Shown here piece by piece: positions 10,079-19,756 of a stretch of DNA of 64,000 bases (position 1 is its first letter; each line of letters starts with the position of its first letter). The position numbers and the translations under genes were made by a program. The notes below the pieces were generated by a model. It did not search any database and was not told the origin of the DNA. It saw only the letters and a list, made by a program, of their open reading frames with translations. Source of the DNA: Lucinisca nassula (lineage: Eukaryota > Mollusca > Bivalvia > Lucinida > Lucinidae); contig OY757021.1 of the NCBI GenBank assembly GCA_963580285.1, forward strand, positions 91,127,221 through 91,191,220, given 5' to 3'.

Positions 10079-11419
10079 CGAGGACTGTTCAAATATGAAT
10101 GCAAGTAGAACGTTTTCTCATGCACTAATGCGAAAATCACCTGGAAATAATATCACAGCGTAGAAAAACATTTTACCTATACATTGATACCAAGCCTGTT
10201 AAAATCCGTTGACTTTAGCCATGTATATCGTTCGATAAACACTGTCTACTCTTGTATACTAATACAAAACATGGTTGGAAGAAGGTAAGAGTACGCCGTT
10301 GAAATACGGTCCTATATTAAGAATCGTTGTATTCTTGGTATACGGTGCAAAGACATTTTTGATGAAATATGTTCGGTTTATGGGCATAATGAAATGTCTT
10401 TTCCGACAGTTTTTCGTTGGTGTAAACAATTCAGGTGTGGGCTAGGCTAAACAGAAGATGCACCACATGATCGTCGGCCGAAAAGAGCAACATCTGCCAA
10501 GATGGTTGCTAGAGTGAAAGAAATAGTTGCTACCGATGCACGATACACCACTAGGCGAATGGCTAGTATGGTTGGCATCTCATTAGGAGCAGCTCATACA
10601 ATTCTGAAACGGGATTTGAAAATGAGAAAGATCTATGCTAGATGGATTCCCCATCTGTTGAAATATGAGCAGAAAAAGACACGCGTTCATTGCGCCAAGA
10701 AGCTGCTTAAAAAGTTTCCAAATTACAATGCACGGTCTTTCGCTAATGTCGTCACAGGTGACGAGACATGGGTTCACTTTTTTGAGCCAAAACGAAAGAT
10801 TCAGAACAAAATATTGGCAACAAAGTATTGCAAAAGACCATGCATTGCAAAGCGGACCATGAGCGTCAAGAAGATAATGTATGCCATATTCTTTTCAAAT
10901 CAGGGCCCTGCCATTCAGGTTGCTGTGCCTAAAGGCAAATCTGTAAATGCGAAGTTTTACAAGAATAAAGTTCTTCGAAAATTGAAGAAATATTTCAAAG
11001 AACGAAGACCCGCAACTGGTTTGGCCAATGTCAGATTGCTTCATGACAATGGGTCATCGCACAAGGCGTTCATTGTGCAAGACTATCTGAAGCAGGAAAA
11101 GGTTGTTGAACTCCCTCAACCCCCGTATTCCCCTGACCTTGCCCCGTGTGACTTTTTTTTTTGTTCCCGCGGCTGAAAAAATACCTTTCTGGTCGAAAAT
11201 TTGTACAGCGCAAACACCCCGGTTCTGCAATATTCCAGTGCCTTCATAGTATATCTCGAAAAGACTACCAAAATGCATTCAATGATTGGATCAGAAGACT
11301 GAAAGTTTGTATATCTGTTAAAGGTGAATACTTTGAGGGGACAAAATAATTTTTTCATCGAAATCTATCACGGAATCATTTTTATGTGCTTAGTTGCATT
11401 CATATTTGAACAGTCCTTG
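10079..11419 (+). mobile_element. Mariner transposon, structurally complete, coding-dead
   Basis: Inverted ends are CGAGGACTGTTCAAATATGA (from 10079) and, at the right, CATATTTGAACAGTCCTTG (to 11419). They pair over more than 25 bases. A TA dinucleotide flanks each side (10077-10078 and 11420-11421), the known mariner target duplication. The insertion splits one tandem monomer of HLE-2 whose halves rejoin perfectly when one TA is removed. The 1341-bp length is normal for mariner. The single gene inside is broken (see pseudogene), so the element could only move with outside transposase. Confidence 0.95.
10271..11349 (+). pseudogene. Mariner transposase pseudogene (DD34D type)
   Basis: It encoded the enzyme that cuts and pastes the surrounding mariner. 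Reading from the ATG at 10271, the N-terminal DNA-binding half is interrupted by TAA at 10286 and TAA at 10448. The frame then runs open from 10451 to the poly-T run. Family motifs are present: ARWIPHLL (the usual W-V-P-H-L motif), TGDETWVHF (first catalytic Asp), LLHDNGSSH (second) and YSPDLAPCD (third). The last two Asp are separated by 34 residues, so the DD34D triad is intact. A frameshift in the ten-T run at 11153-11162 moves the C-terminus into another frame (LFPRLKKYLSGRKF ... DWIRRL ... GEYFEG) up to about 11349. Full length would be near 345-360 residues, normal for the family. Three lesions make it inactive. Confidence 0.93.
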
Positions 11420-11841
11420 TAACATAGCAATCTCGTTAGCAAGATATCTAAAAAAGTGTTGGAGCTAGAGCCTTGAAATTTGGTATACCGATTTGGGCTG
11501 AGGAGAAGATTACAGGATTAAATACTCAACCAGTTTGATGAAATTTGGTTGGAGTGATTGCCCTTTGCATTTTCAGGTCATCTAATTGTGTTTCTTTCTT
11601 GTTGCAAGATATTTAAAGAACTATTTAAATTGTTGCCTAAAAACTTGACAGGCTGATTTGGAATGACTAGTACATCATCTGATTAACAATAACAATTGAT
11701 GAAAAATAAATCATTAGATTTTTTTTTTTTTACGATAATGGCCTTTGGAAAATTTGGGCATTTATGGACAAGCATATGGTTGGGCGCATAGTGTTTTACA
11801 AACACCATTTCTAGTTTAGAGAGGGTTTCCTGATTTTATCT

Positions 11842-12084
11842 TTAAATGGGAATGGATACGCCTTCAGTGGAGGCAGCTCCTGCAAAAGTATTTTTGTCTC
11901 CCATGTCAAAAGGGGTCAACTTGAAAAGAAAAGAATTTACTCCTGAGGAGCGAGTACTTTCCTTTTAGTGTAGACCCATTTTTCCGTGGGACAGTTTCAT
12001 AGAAAAGCGAACAGGAAGTCCCGAAAGTTGTCTCCCTTTGAAAAATGGCGAAAAAGCTTCCAGCTGCATTCATTCCCCTTAAAT
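11842..12084 (+). mobile_element. MITE-B hairpin element
   Basis: The ends TTTAAATGGGAATGG and CATTCCCCTTAAAT are imperfect inverted repeats. The centre pairs AGAAAAGAATTTACTCC with GGAGCGAGTACTTTCC. A close copy is nested in MITE-A at 22431-22672, which defines the borders independently. Bases 27628-27715 hold a decayed right half. No coding sequence. Confidence 0.7.
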
Positions 12085-12107
12085 GTATGTTGTGTGCACT
12101 CAAAGCG

Positions 12108-12340
12108 TTAATACCCATTTAGTACCGGAAACCCCAAAACGGGTACCAGGGCAAATAGTGCAGGCTCAGATCAGACGCCACAGAACGCGGCGTCTGATCA
12201 GGGCCTACACTGTTTGCGAAAAGTTAGGTCATTTTCCAAATAAATTTTGAAGAAAAAAAACAACATGACACCCCTAATTTTTGAAATGGACTCCTGGTAT
12301 ACAAAAGGAGGAAGATTTCATTTGGTACAGAAAGGGTTAA
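12108..12340 (+). mobile_element. MITE-P copy at duplication edge
   Basis: TTAA at 12108-12111 and 12337-12340 bound the element. The central palindrome CAGATCAGACGCC...GGCGTCTGATCAG has one changed base. The left edge of the large segmental duplication (12183) falls in the loop of this palindrome, so the second duplication copy contains only its right half (17711-17868). Confidence 0.8.
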
Positions 12341-12496
12341 ACCTCAGTATTTCGGACTATCCCTATCTCGAACACATTGTCATAGTCACAAATGTATTCG
12401 GGTTTAAAGTTCTGCTTATTTTCTACCTGAAAGTTTTCAGCCATTATTGGTTTGTTTCATACAGCTGAAAACAAGTTTTAAAGAACTTTAAAGCTA

Positions 12497-12708
12497 TTAA
12501 CCCAACCCCTGGTTACCTTGGCAAACAGTACAGGCACAGATCCAACGCCGCAGAACGCGGCGTCTGATCAGGGCCTACACTGTTTGCAAAATGTTCAGAC
12601 ATTTCCTGAATAAAATTTGAAGAAAATACAATCTGACACACCTAAATTTCGAAATGGACTCCTGCCATATATAAGGTGGAAGATTTCATTTGGTACAAAA
12701 AGGGTTAA
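12497..12708 (+). mobile_element. MITE-P copy
   Basis: The element has TTAA at 12497-12500 and 12705-12708, left block CAAACAGTACAGGC, hairpin CGCCGCAGAACGCGGCG and right end TTTGGTACAAAAAGGGTTAA. It is duplicated with its flanks at 18025-18253. The outermost left hairpin base pairs are decayed (ATCCAACGCC), showing age. Confidence 0.8.
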
Positions 12709-13214
12709 ATACTGTCTCGGAATCCCATCACGTGAAATTAATACCCCTGTAAATATTTTTATGAAAGGGTTATCATTTGGAAGCAAGGAGTACACCACCG
12801 AACTTAAACATGTGGAGTATAGAAGTTGTTTTGGGTCGGACTAGCTAGATTCGATCAATATGGCCCCATCAGTGACCCTCAAATCTTTTCAAATTTCCAT
12901 AATGGAATCAGTGATCCCAAAGAACAAGAAAATGATGGAGGGCAGGGAGGGAGACGTTTTACGGTCGCCACACATTCCCATAACACCAGCTGTAGTGACG
13001 TTAAATATCTTCTTTGAAAGAGCCATCATTTGGAAACACTGAAACATGGAGTGAACGTTCTTCATGGTCAGACTAGCTATTTTTGGCCAATAAGGCCGCA
13101 TCAGTGACCCTCAAATATTTTCAGTAGTCAGTGATCCTAAATGACAAAAAAGTATAAGCTACCCTATGATAAAGGCCGGGGCGACGTTTTATGGCCACCA
13201 TTGTTTCTCAATAT
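12709..13214. repeat. Unassigned repeat F inside duplication
   Basis: This holds CATCAGTGACCCTCAAATNTTTTC twice (about 12866 and 13097), with CAAGAAAATGATGGAGGGC and a GTCGCCACACATTCCCATA block. The same words occur reversed at 52700-53290, so it is an interspersed tandem-type repeat with a period of about 230-300. The short ORFs on both strands are not conserved as protein. Confidence 0.5.
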
Positions 13215-13455
13215 AACCCCACTTTATATGGCGAAAAGTGGGTTTAATTGGGTTTACAATAAAATGATTTATTCTTGCTCAAAGACATTTTGGATACTCG
13301 TCAGAACCGCTTCATTGAGGTGGTTCTACCGAGCACACACAATCTAGGTTTGAACTAAAATGAAGAAAAATACCAAAGAATTTCGTGTGAAAATTGCTTC
13401 TTATAGGGGAAAGAAAGACGCCATTTTTGCACATGGATTTGTTCTGGCAAGGACC
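13215..13455 (+). mobile_element. Decayed MITE-A
   Basis: Recognisable parts are ACCCCACTTTATATGG, the hairpin arms ATACTCGTCAGAACCGCTTC and GAGGTGGTTCTACCGAGCAC, and CAAAGAATTTCGTG. Ends are too eroded to place. It is duplicated at about 18760-18985. Confidence 0.55.
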
Positions 13456-13538
13456 AAAAATAATAGGAAGAAAACTATACTCAGGTAAAACCTAGTTCAA
13501 AGAGAACAGCTATCCCAAGCCATTTAAAGAAAAGATTT

Positions 13539-13757
13539 ACGGGCCTCTGTGGCCTGATGGGTAAGAGCGCTGACTTTTTATCATAAGGTCTGTCATGGCT
13601 GTAGTTCGCTTCTCGCTCAGGCCACATGTGAGACGCCAAGGGCAGGTGGTTTTTCTACAATTACTCCAGTTTTTGCCCATTTCTAAGTAACCATCGGTTC
13701 GAAATAAGTGAAATAATCTTAAAACGGCCGTAAAAACAAAAAATATAAAAAGATGAA
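13539..13757 (+). mobile_element. SINE-T copy, internally deleted
   Basis: The head GGGCCTCTGTGGCCTGATGG with GTAAGAGCGCTGAC keeps an A-box-like segment; the B box is decayed (GTAGTTCGCTTCTCG). About 20 bases of the CTGCAACGGAAGGTC region are missing. It is duplicated at 19086-19303. Confidence 0.75.
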
Positions 13758-13892
13758 GAAATGGTTTGCATTCGGACACTCACACAAATGGACATTAAGA
13801 ATCAGAGTTTCTAGGCTAGACTAGTAGTTGCGGCCGATTTGGGCTCGATGCTTATTTCTGCTACAAGCATGTAGATTGAATTTTGTTTTTTT

Positions 13893-14153
13893 GTATAGGT
13901 CATTTTGCAGACGTTGCTTCCCATTTTGTGGGACTTTTACTCGACATTGAGATGAAATGACATCTTAAGCCCTGTCGCCCAATGAAACCATTAGGGTTCA
14001 TAAGCATGAACGGTCCAACTCGCACTGCTTTGCCTGGGCAGGGTTAGATCCTCTAAGCAGTTTACCAGCACTCGTGTGCAGGTCAGTTTCAGCTCTGCGT
14101 GGATGCAACATGCAGCCCATCTATTTCTTCAAGCCCCGATGGGCGGGGACCAA
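13893..14153 (-). mobile_element. SINE-V copy, in a part missing from duplication copy 2
   Basis: In minus orientation it starts with CCCCGCCCATCGGGGCTTGA and runs through the GATGGGCTGCATG block to CAAAATGACCTATACA, the SINE-V order. The CCTCAAATCAAAC tail is lost. It lies in the 609-bp stretch absent from copy 2. Confidence 0.75.
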
Positions 14154-14311
14154 TGTAGATTGGGTAAAACAAACAATACAATATACTGTGTTTCTCATAT
14201 TTTACTTTTATACATGTATTTTTAAGTAAATTATACGTCAATAAATGATTCAGCTCATGTCAAAATGGTACTTCTAGCTTAGATGACCAACCCAGGCTCA
14301 GGCGAGACTAT

Positions 14312-14596
14312 ACATCACGTTAACAAGTCCGTGTAATGAACACCCCGCTATACCCCGCTTTATATAAAGAAAACCGGGGTTTACGGGCGGGAAACAATAT
14401 TTTACTTATATCTGACCCAAGACATAGGTTGTGGGTACTCGTTAGAACCGCCTCGTTGAGGCGGTTCTAACGAGCACCCACAGCCTATGCTTAATGTATA
14501 AACAAGAAAACTATTACAGGTTTTCATCAGAAAAGGAGCCTTTGTGGAGATGTGAAAAAATGCACTATGTCACATGGGTGTGTTATCGTCGTAATG
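14312..14596 (+). mobile_element. MITE-A subtype 2
   Basis: The core is GGTACTCGTTAGAACCGCCT-CGTT-GAGGCGGTTCTAACGAGC, one of the best preserved hairpins here. The left arm has ATGAACACCCCGC, and the right end GTGTGTTATCGTCGTAATG differs from the main MITE-A end. Copies of this subtype are at 26204 and 49690. Copy 2 of the duplication keeps only its right half (19403-19545). Confidence 0.7.
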
Positions 14597-14679
14597 TACA
14601 TGTTTATGCAGAGACTGGCTAGGGCCTTTGTTGCTCACAGATAAAAGAAGACCTTTCGGTAGCCTCATGCAAATAGTGA

Positions 14680-14813
14680 AGCCATCAAGAAAACAAGTTT
14701 GTATAATTTTGAACCCCTTAAACCTCACTCTTATGCAATAAAACATGGATTTAAAGGGGTAATCCTTATTTTTGTTTCTTCCACTCTCAAATATAGATTG
14801 TGGGTACTCGTTA
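14680..14813 (+). mobile_element. MITE-A left half cut at hairpin centre
   Basis: The left part is complete through AGATTGTGGGTACTCGTTAG and then stops abruptly where the hairpin loop should be. HLE sequence (GCTCCATGTATGCTG) begins directly. The right half is not found next to the far end of that HLE. Confidence 0.55.
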
Positions 14814-16190
14814 GCTCCATGTATGCTGTGGGCTGTTGTCCATCGATGTCGTCCGTCAGTCCGTCGTTAACTTATTACATTTTCGACATCTCCTCCCGAA
14901 CCGAAGTCAGATTAAGCTGATACCTGGTGGGACATGGAGATTCAGATTTGCTAAATTGGTTCCGTTCGGATTTCCAAGATGGCCGCCATGGCTGGTGGCC
15001 ATCTTGAAATTCTTTCAAACGATATCTCCTCCCAAACCAAAGGTCGAATTCAGATAAAACTTGATGGGAGGCATCGGGGTGACATCGAGATTCGGATTTG
15101 CAAAATCGTACCATTCTGATATCCAAGATGGCCATCTTGAAATTCTTCAAACAACAGCTTATCCCAAACCAAAGGTCGAATTGAGCTGAAACTTGATGGG
15201 AGGCATCGGGGTAACATGGAGATTTCAGATTTGCTAAAATCTTGCCGTTTCAATATCCAAGACGGTCGCCATGGCGACTATCTTGAAATTCTTCAAACGA
15301 CATCTCCTCTCAAACCTAAGGTCGAATTGAGCTGAAACTTGGTGGGAGGCAACGGTATTACATGGAGATTCAGTTTTGTTAAAATCGTTTTGTTCTGATA
15401 TTCAAGATGTCCGCCATGGCATCCATCTTGAAAATCTTCAAACGACATCTCCACCCAAACCAGAGGCTGGATCAATTTGAAACTTCATGGAAGACATCGG
15501 GACGAAATGGCAATTCAGATTTGCTAAACTGTTCGGTTTCGATATCCAAGATGGCCACTATCGTGACCATCTTGAAATTATTCAAATGGCAAAGATCCAA
15601 CTGAGCTGAAACTTGCTGGTATGCCGCAGGGTGATATGGATATTTATATTTGCTAAAATTTTCCATTCCGATATCCAAGATTGCTGCCATGGAAGACATT
15701 TTGAAATTCTTCAAACGACATCTCCTCCCACACCAGAGGTCTGATCAAGCTGAAACTTGTTAGAAGGCATCAGGGCGACATGGAAATTCAGATTTGATAC
15801 AAGCATTCCATTCCGATAACCTAGATGGCCGACATGGTGGCCATCCTGAAATTCTTCAAATGACATCTCTTCCTGAACCAAGGGTTGGATTGAGCTGAAA
15901 CTTGATGGGAGGCATTTGGTTGACATGAAGATTCAGATTTGGCATTTGGGCAACATGGAGATTCTCAGCATTGCTGAAATCATTCTGTTCTGTTGTCTAA
16001 GATGGCTTTTGGGTTGGCCATCTTGAAAATCTTCAAACCACATCAAGTTGGGCTGAGCCGAAACTTGTTGGGAGGCATTAGGGTGACATCTAACCATTCT
16101 GTTCGGATACCCCAGATGGCTGCCACATTGGCGATCTTGAAAGCACATCATTCTGCCACCGATTGCTTAGTTGCATTGAGTTGAAATTGG
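14814..16190 (+). mobile_element. HLE-3, tandem core of about 145 bp
   Basis: A 5' CGTCCGTCAGTCCGTCGTTA block leads into monomers starting ACGACATCTCCTCC (about 14884, 15023, 15151, 15299, 15445, 15717, 15862). Each monomer carries GAGCTGAAACTTGATGGGAG, CATGGAGATTCAGATTTGCT and a palindrome CAAGATGGCCGCCATGG...GGCCATCTTG. Monomers drift, and one near 15590 is truncated. No 3' hairpin is preserved. ORFs on the minus strand repeat the monomer and are not genes. Confidence 0.65.
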
Positions 16191-16231
16191 ATAAACTGAC
16201 TGTCCGTGTTCTAGGTATTGACATTTCAGTG

Positions 16232-16511
16232 CATCACGAAAACAGGCCTATATAATTTTGACCCCCTTGAACCTCACTTTTTTATAGTAAAACTGGGGTT
16301 TGCCGGGGTAAACCTTATTTTTCTTATGTCTGCTCTAAAATATAGATTGTGGATACTCGTTAGAACAGCCTCGACGTGGCGGTTCTAACGAGTACCCACA
16401 ACCACTATTTTGAGCAGAAATAAGAAAAAATATCACATTTTTTCCTCTAAAAGTTTTCATTTTTCGGCGATAAAGGTTACAATGTATTTGTACTGGCGTG
16501 TTTTCGTAATG
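16232..16511 (+). mobile_element. MITE-A, well-preserved copy
   Basis: It starts CATCACGAAAACAGGCC and ends GGCGTGTTTTCGTAATG. Between them come TATAATTTTGACCCCC, GGTTTGCCGGGGTAAACC, the hairpin TACTCGTTAGAACAGCCTC with its complement, and TCGGCGATAAAGGTTACAA. It is absent from duplication copy 2, where a stretch of about 655 bp including it is missing. Confidence 0.85.
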
Positions 16512-16958
16512 GTACATGGCAAACAAAATGCCTAATGTACTTGTCAATCATCTTACAGACTGGACTGAATCACATAAAAAAGGCCATAGAATGAAACCCT
16601 AGTGACCCCATTTCATTAGATAAAAGTACGACCGGCCTAATTGGCTATTTAGGATGCACTTTCCACGTACGATCAGGAGGCTGTGGGATTCAATCCTCAG
16701 CATTCTTTCGTGGAAATTAATCATGGGATATTTTCGTCGACCAGTGTCAATCTTCTGCCAGTTTTCGGCTTATCAAGCAAAAGAATGTACACTGTCCTGC
16801 GAAATGACTGGCTCGACAAAATCATTGTGTTGACTGGGTCATTAATCTTCACCCCCACCCCCAACAAAAAAGAAAGGGGTGAATAGTAGAGGTTACGTGT
16901 TTATACATTATATTCCTTATTTTACTCAAAACATAGACTGTGTGTACTATTTAGAACT

Positions 16959-17258
16959 TCGGCCCCCGCCCATCGGGGCTTGAAGAAATAAATGGGCTGC
17001 ATGATGCTTTCACCCAGAGCTGAAATCCGACCGCACACGAGGACTGGTCAACAGCTTAGAGGATCTAATCCAGCCCAGGCAAAGCGGTGTGAGTCGGACC
17101 GTCCATGCTTAAAAACCCTATCGGTTTCATTGGGCTGCAGGGCTTAAGATGTCATTTCATCTCATTGTTGGGTAAAAGTCACACAAAATTGGAAGCACCG
17201 TCTCCAAAATGACCTTTACAGTGTTGACGGGGACGTTAAACCTCAAATCAAGGAAACA
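16959..17258 (+). mobile_element. SINE-V full-length, private to duplication copy 1
   Basis: It runs from CGGCCCCCGCCCATCGGGG to CGTTAAACCTCAAATCAAGG. The paralogous site in copy 2 (around 21417-21440) reads straight through without it, so this is a filled/empty site pair dating the insertion after the duplication. A GGTGTGAGTCGGACC segment resembles a pol III B box; the A box is not obvious. The class (SINE or LINE tail) is inferred. Confidence 0.8.
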
Positions 17259-17429
17259 TAACTCCTTAGAACCGTCGCGCTGAGAGAGTTGGGCTCTAAC
17301 AAGCACCTTTAATTTATATTTTGAGCATTAAGCAAACTGTGCAACAAAAGATTTTCTGACACATGCCATTTCTGATTCCCTAACAGAGACATTGCTTTAT
17401 ATGTACGTGGTCTTTGACTAGCCGCCCCT

Positions 17430-17453
17430 TCCCCCCCCCCCCCCCCCCCCCCC
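17430..17453. repeat. Poly-C tract at duplication edge
   Basis: A run of about 24 C ends copy 1. The corresponding run ends copy 2 at 21601-21624, followed there by a CA repeat. Confidence 0.9.
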
Positions 17454-17708
17454 TAGATCTATTCCTCAGTGGAATAGTCTTCCCTCCTCTGTGGTAAATG
17501 CCAAAACTGCAGAGGAGTTCAAAGCCCGCATGGTGTAGATTGGGATCCAGAGGTGTGCGTTTTAGTACACCTCTGAAAGCAGATTGTAAATAGTTTTAAG
17601 AACTCATCCAGTGTTTTTTGTTTTTTTTTGCTAAATTCTAAATTTAGCGCACCACCCAACTGAGGTAATGGCCAAGTTTGACCGGCTCAGTATATGAAGA
17701 TAGATAGA
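17454..17708 (+). mobile_element. 5'-truncated LINE tail at the duplication joint
   Basis: Frame 17452-17538 reads ...IPQWNSLPSSVVNAKTAEEF KARMV and then TAG (17536-17538). The pattern W-N-x-L-P-x-x-V-V-N-A-x-(5-7)-F-K-x-R-x is the known C-terminal signature of the replicase polyprotein of several non-LTR retrotransposon clades. A non-coding tail follows, ending in a short GATA run (TGAAGATAGATAGATAG), typical of LINEs with microsatellite 3' tails. Only the last 29 codons survive, so it is a dead 5'-truncated insertion. It lies exactly between the poly-C of copy 1 and the hairpin loop starting copy 2. Confidence 0.75.
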
Positions 17709-17710
17709 TA

Positions 17711-17868
17711 GAACGCGGCGTCTGATCAGGGCCTACACTGTTGCGAAATGTTAGGTCATTTTCAAAATAAATTTTGAAGAAAAAAATAAAACATGACACC
17801 CCTAAATTTTGAAATGGACTCCTGGTATACAAAAGGAGGAAAATTCCATTTGGCACAAAAAGGGTTAA
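17711..17868 (+). mobile_element. Right half of MITE-P
   Basis: Only the right hairpin arm, the CTACACTGTTGCGAAATG block and the GGGTTAA end remain. The left half was cut at the loop by the duplication breakpoint. Confidence 0.8.
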
Positions 17869-18024
17869 ACCTCAGTATTTCGGACTATCCCTATCTCGAA
17901 CACATTGTCATGGTCACAAAGGTATTCGGGTTTAAAGTTCGGCTTATTTTCTACCGGGAAGTTTTCAGCCAATATTGGTTTGTTTCATAGAGCTGAAAAC
18001 AGCTTTTAAAGAACTTTAAAGCTA

Positions 18025-18253
18025 TTAACCCATTCAGTACCAGAAACCCCTAAAGGGGTACCTTGGCAAAAAGTACAGGCCCAGAACCAACGCCGTAGAA
18101 CGCGGCGTCTGATCAGGGCCTACACTGTTTGCAAAATGTTCAGCCATTTCCGGAATAAATTTTGAAGAAAATACAGCCTGACACACCTAAATTTCGAAAT
18201 GGACTCCTGCCATATATAAGGTGGAAGATTTCATTTGGTACAAAAAGGGTTAA
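18025..18253 (+). mobile_element. MITE-P copy (duplicate of 12497)
   Basis: TTAA at 18025-18028 and 18250-18253. It keeps a fuller left end (CATTCAGTACCAGAAACCCC) than the copy at 12497, which has lost about 17 bases there. This shows post-duplication divergence. Confidence 0.85.
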
Positions 18254-19085
18254 ATACTGTCTCGGAATCCCATCACGTGAAATTAATACCCCTGTAAATA
18301 TTTTTATGAAAGGGTTATCATTTGGAAGCAAGGAGTACACCACCGAACTTAAACATGTGGAGTATAGAAATTGTTATGGGTCAGACTAGCTAGATTCGAT
18401 CAATATGGCCCCATCAGTGACCCTCAAATCTTTTCAAATTTCCATAATGGAATCAGTGATGGCAAAGAACAAGAAAATGATGGAGGGCAGGGAGAGAGAC
18501 GTTTTACGGTCGCCACACATTCCCATAACACCAGCTGTAGTGACGTTAATTATCTTCTTTGAAAGAGCCATCATTTGGAAACACTGAAACATTGAGTGTA
18601 CGTTCTTCATGGTCAGACTAGCTATTTTCGGCCAATAAGGCCGCATCAGTCACCCTCAAATATTTTCAGTAGTCAATGATCCTAAAGGACAAGAAAGTAT
18701 AAGCTACCCTATGATAAAGGCCGGGGTGACGTTTTATGGCCACCATTTTTTCTCTATATAGCCCCACTTTATATGGAGAAAAGTGGGTTTAATTGGGTTT
18801 ACAATAAAATGATTTATTCTTGCTCAAAGACATACATTTTGGATACTCGTCAGAACCGCTTCATTGAGGTGGTTCTACCGAGCACACACAATCTAGGTTT
18901 GAACTAAAATGAAGAAAAATACCAAAGAATTTCGTGTGAAAATTGCTTCTTAAAGATGAAAGAAAGACGCCAGTTTTGCACATGGATATGTTCTGGCAAG
19001 GACCAAAAATAATAGGAAGAAAACTATACTCAGGAAAAACCTAGTTCAAGGAGAACAGCTGTCCCAAGCCATTTAAAGAAAGATT

Positions 19086-19303
19086 TACCGACCTCTGTGA
19101 CCTGATGGGTAAGAGCGCTGACTTTTTATCATAAGGTCTCTCATGGCTGTAGTTCGCTTCTCGCTCAGGCAACATGTGAGACGCCAAGGATAGGTGGTTT
19201 TTCTACAAGTACTCCAGTATTCGCCCATTATTAAGTAACGATCGGCTCGAAATAAGTGAAATAATCTTAAAACGGCCGTAAAACCAACAACAAAAAATAT
19301 AAA
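19086..19303 (+). mobile_element. SINE-T copy (duplicate of 13539)
   Basis: It has the same internal deletion and decayed B box as its partner at 13539, confirming common descent by segmental duplication rather than independent insertion. Confidence 0.75.
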
Positions 19304-19402
19304 AAGATGAAGAAATGGTTTGCATTCGGACACTCACACAAATGGACATTGAGAATCATAGTTTCTACGCTAGACTAGTAGTTGCGGCCGATTTGGGCTC
19401 GA

Positions 19403-19545
19403 TACTTATTTCTAACGAGCACCCACAGCCTATGCTTAATGTATAAATAAGAAAACTATTACAGGTTTTCATCAGAAAAGTAGCCTATGTGTAGATGTGA
19501 AAAAATGCACTATGTCACATGGGTGTGTTATCGTCGTAATGTACA
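19403..19545 (+). mobile_element. Right half of MITE-A subtype 2
   Basis: It starts inside the right hairpin arm (AACGAGCACCCACAGCC) and continues to the GTGTGTTATCGTCGTAATG end. The left half and a SINE-V were removed by the 609-bp deletion. Confidence 0.7.
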
Positions 19546-19756
19546 TGTTTATGCAGAGACTGGCTAGAGCCTTTGTTGCTCACAGATAAAGAAGTCCTTG
19601 CGGTAGCCTCATGCAAATAGTGAAGCCATCAAGTAAACAAGTTTGTATAATTTTTGAACCCCTTAAACCTCACTCTTATACAATAAAACATGGATTTAAA
19701 GGGGTAATCCTTATTTTTTTTACTTCCGCTCTCAAGTATAGATTGTGGTTACTCGT

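Larger units (their letters stand above)
8560..11610 (+). repeat. HLE-2 tandem core, period about 320 bp, split by mariner
   Basis: After a CGTTCGTTCG-type run (about 8594-8640), a unit starting GTGCATAGCATAACTTTATA repeats at 8659, 8981, 9302, 9621 and 9941, spacing 319-322. The unit includes AAATTTCATATATGGATTCC, a CATAGAAATCTCGTTAGCAA block and TTGATATTTGGTATACTGAT. The last unit is interrupted by the mariner at 10079 and resumes at 11422 (ACATAGCAATCTCGTTAGCA), running to about 11610. Bases 11611-11841 are unassigned. Read as an HLE core by analogy; its 3' hairpin is not seen. Confidence 0.7.
12183..17453 (+). repeat. Segmental duplication, copy 1
   Basis: From the hairpin loop of a MITE-P (12183) to a poly-C run (17430-17453), this block is repeated in the same orientation at 17711-21624. 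Matched stretches sit 5528-5548 bases apart on the left, about 4945-4920 in the middle and about 4265 on the right. The steps are explained by a 609-bp and a roughly 655-bp stretch absent from copy 2, and by SINE insertions private to each copy. Identity by eye is very high in 12340-13857, so the event looks recent relative to the repeats it contains. Confidence 0.9.

Noticed and set aside
12826..13101. Overlapping ORFs of 60-70 aa conserved in both duplication copies
   Set aside because: Conservation is explained by the recent segmental duplication; frames on both strands are equally kept.
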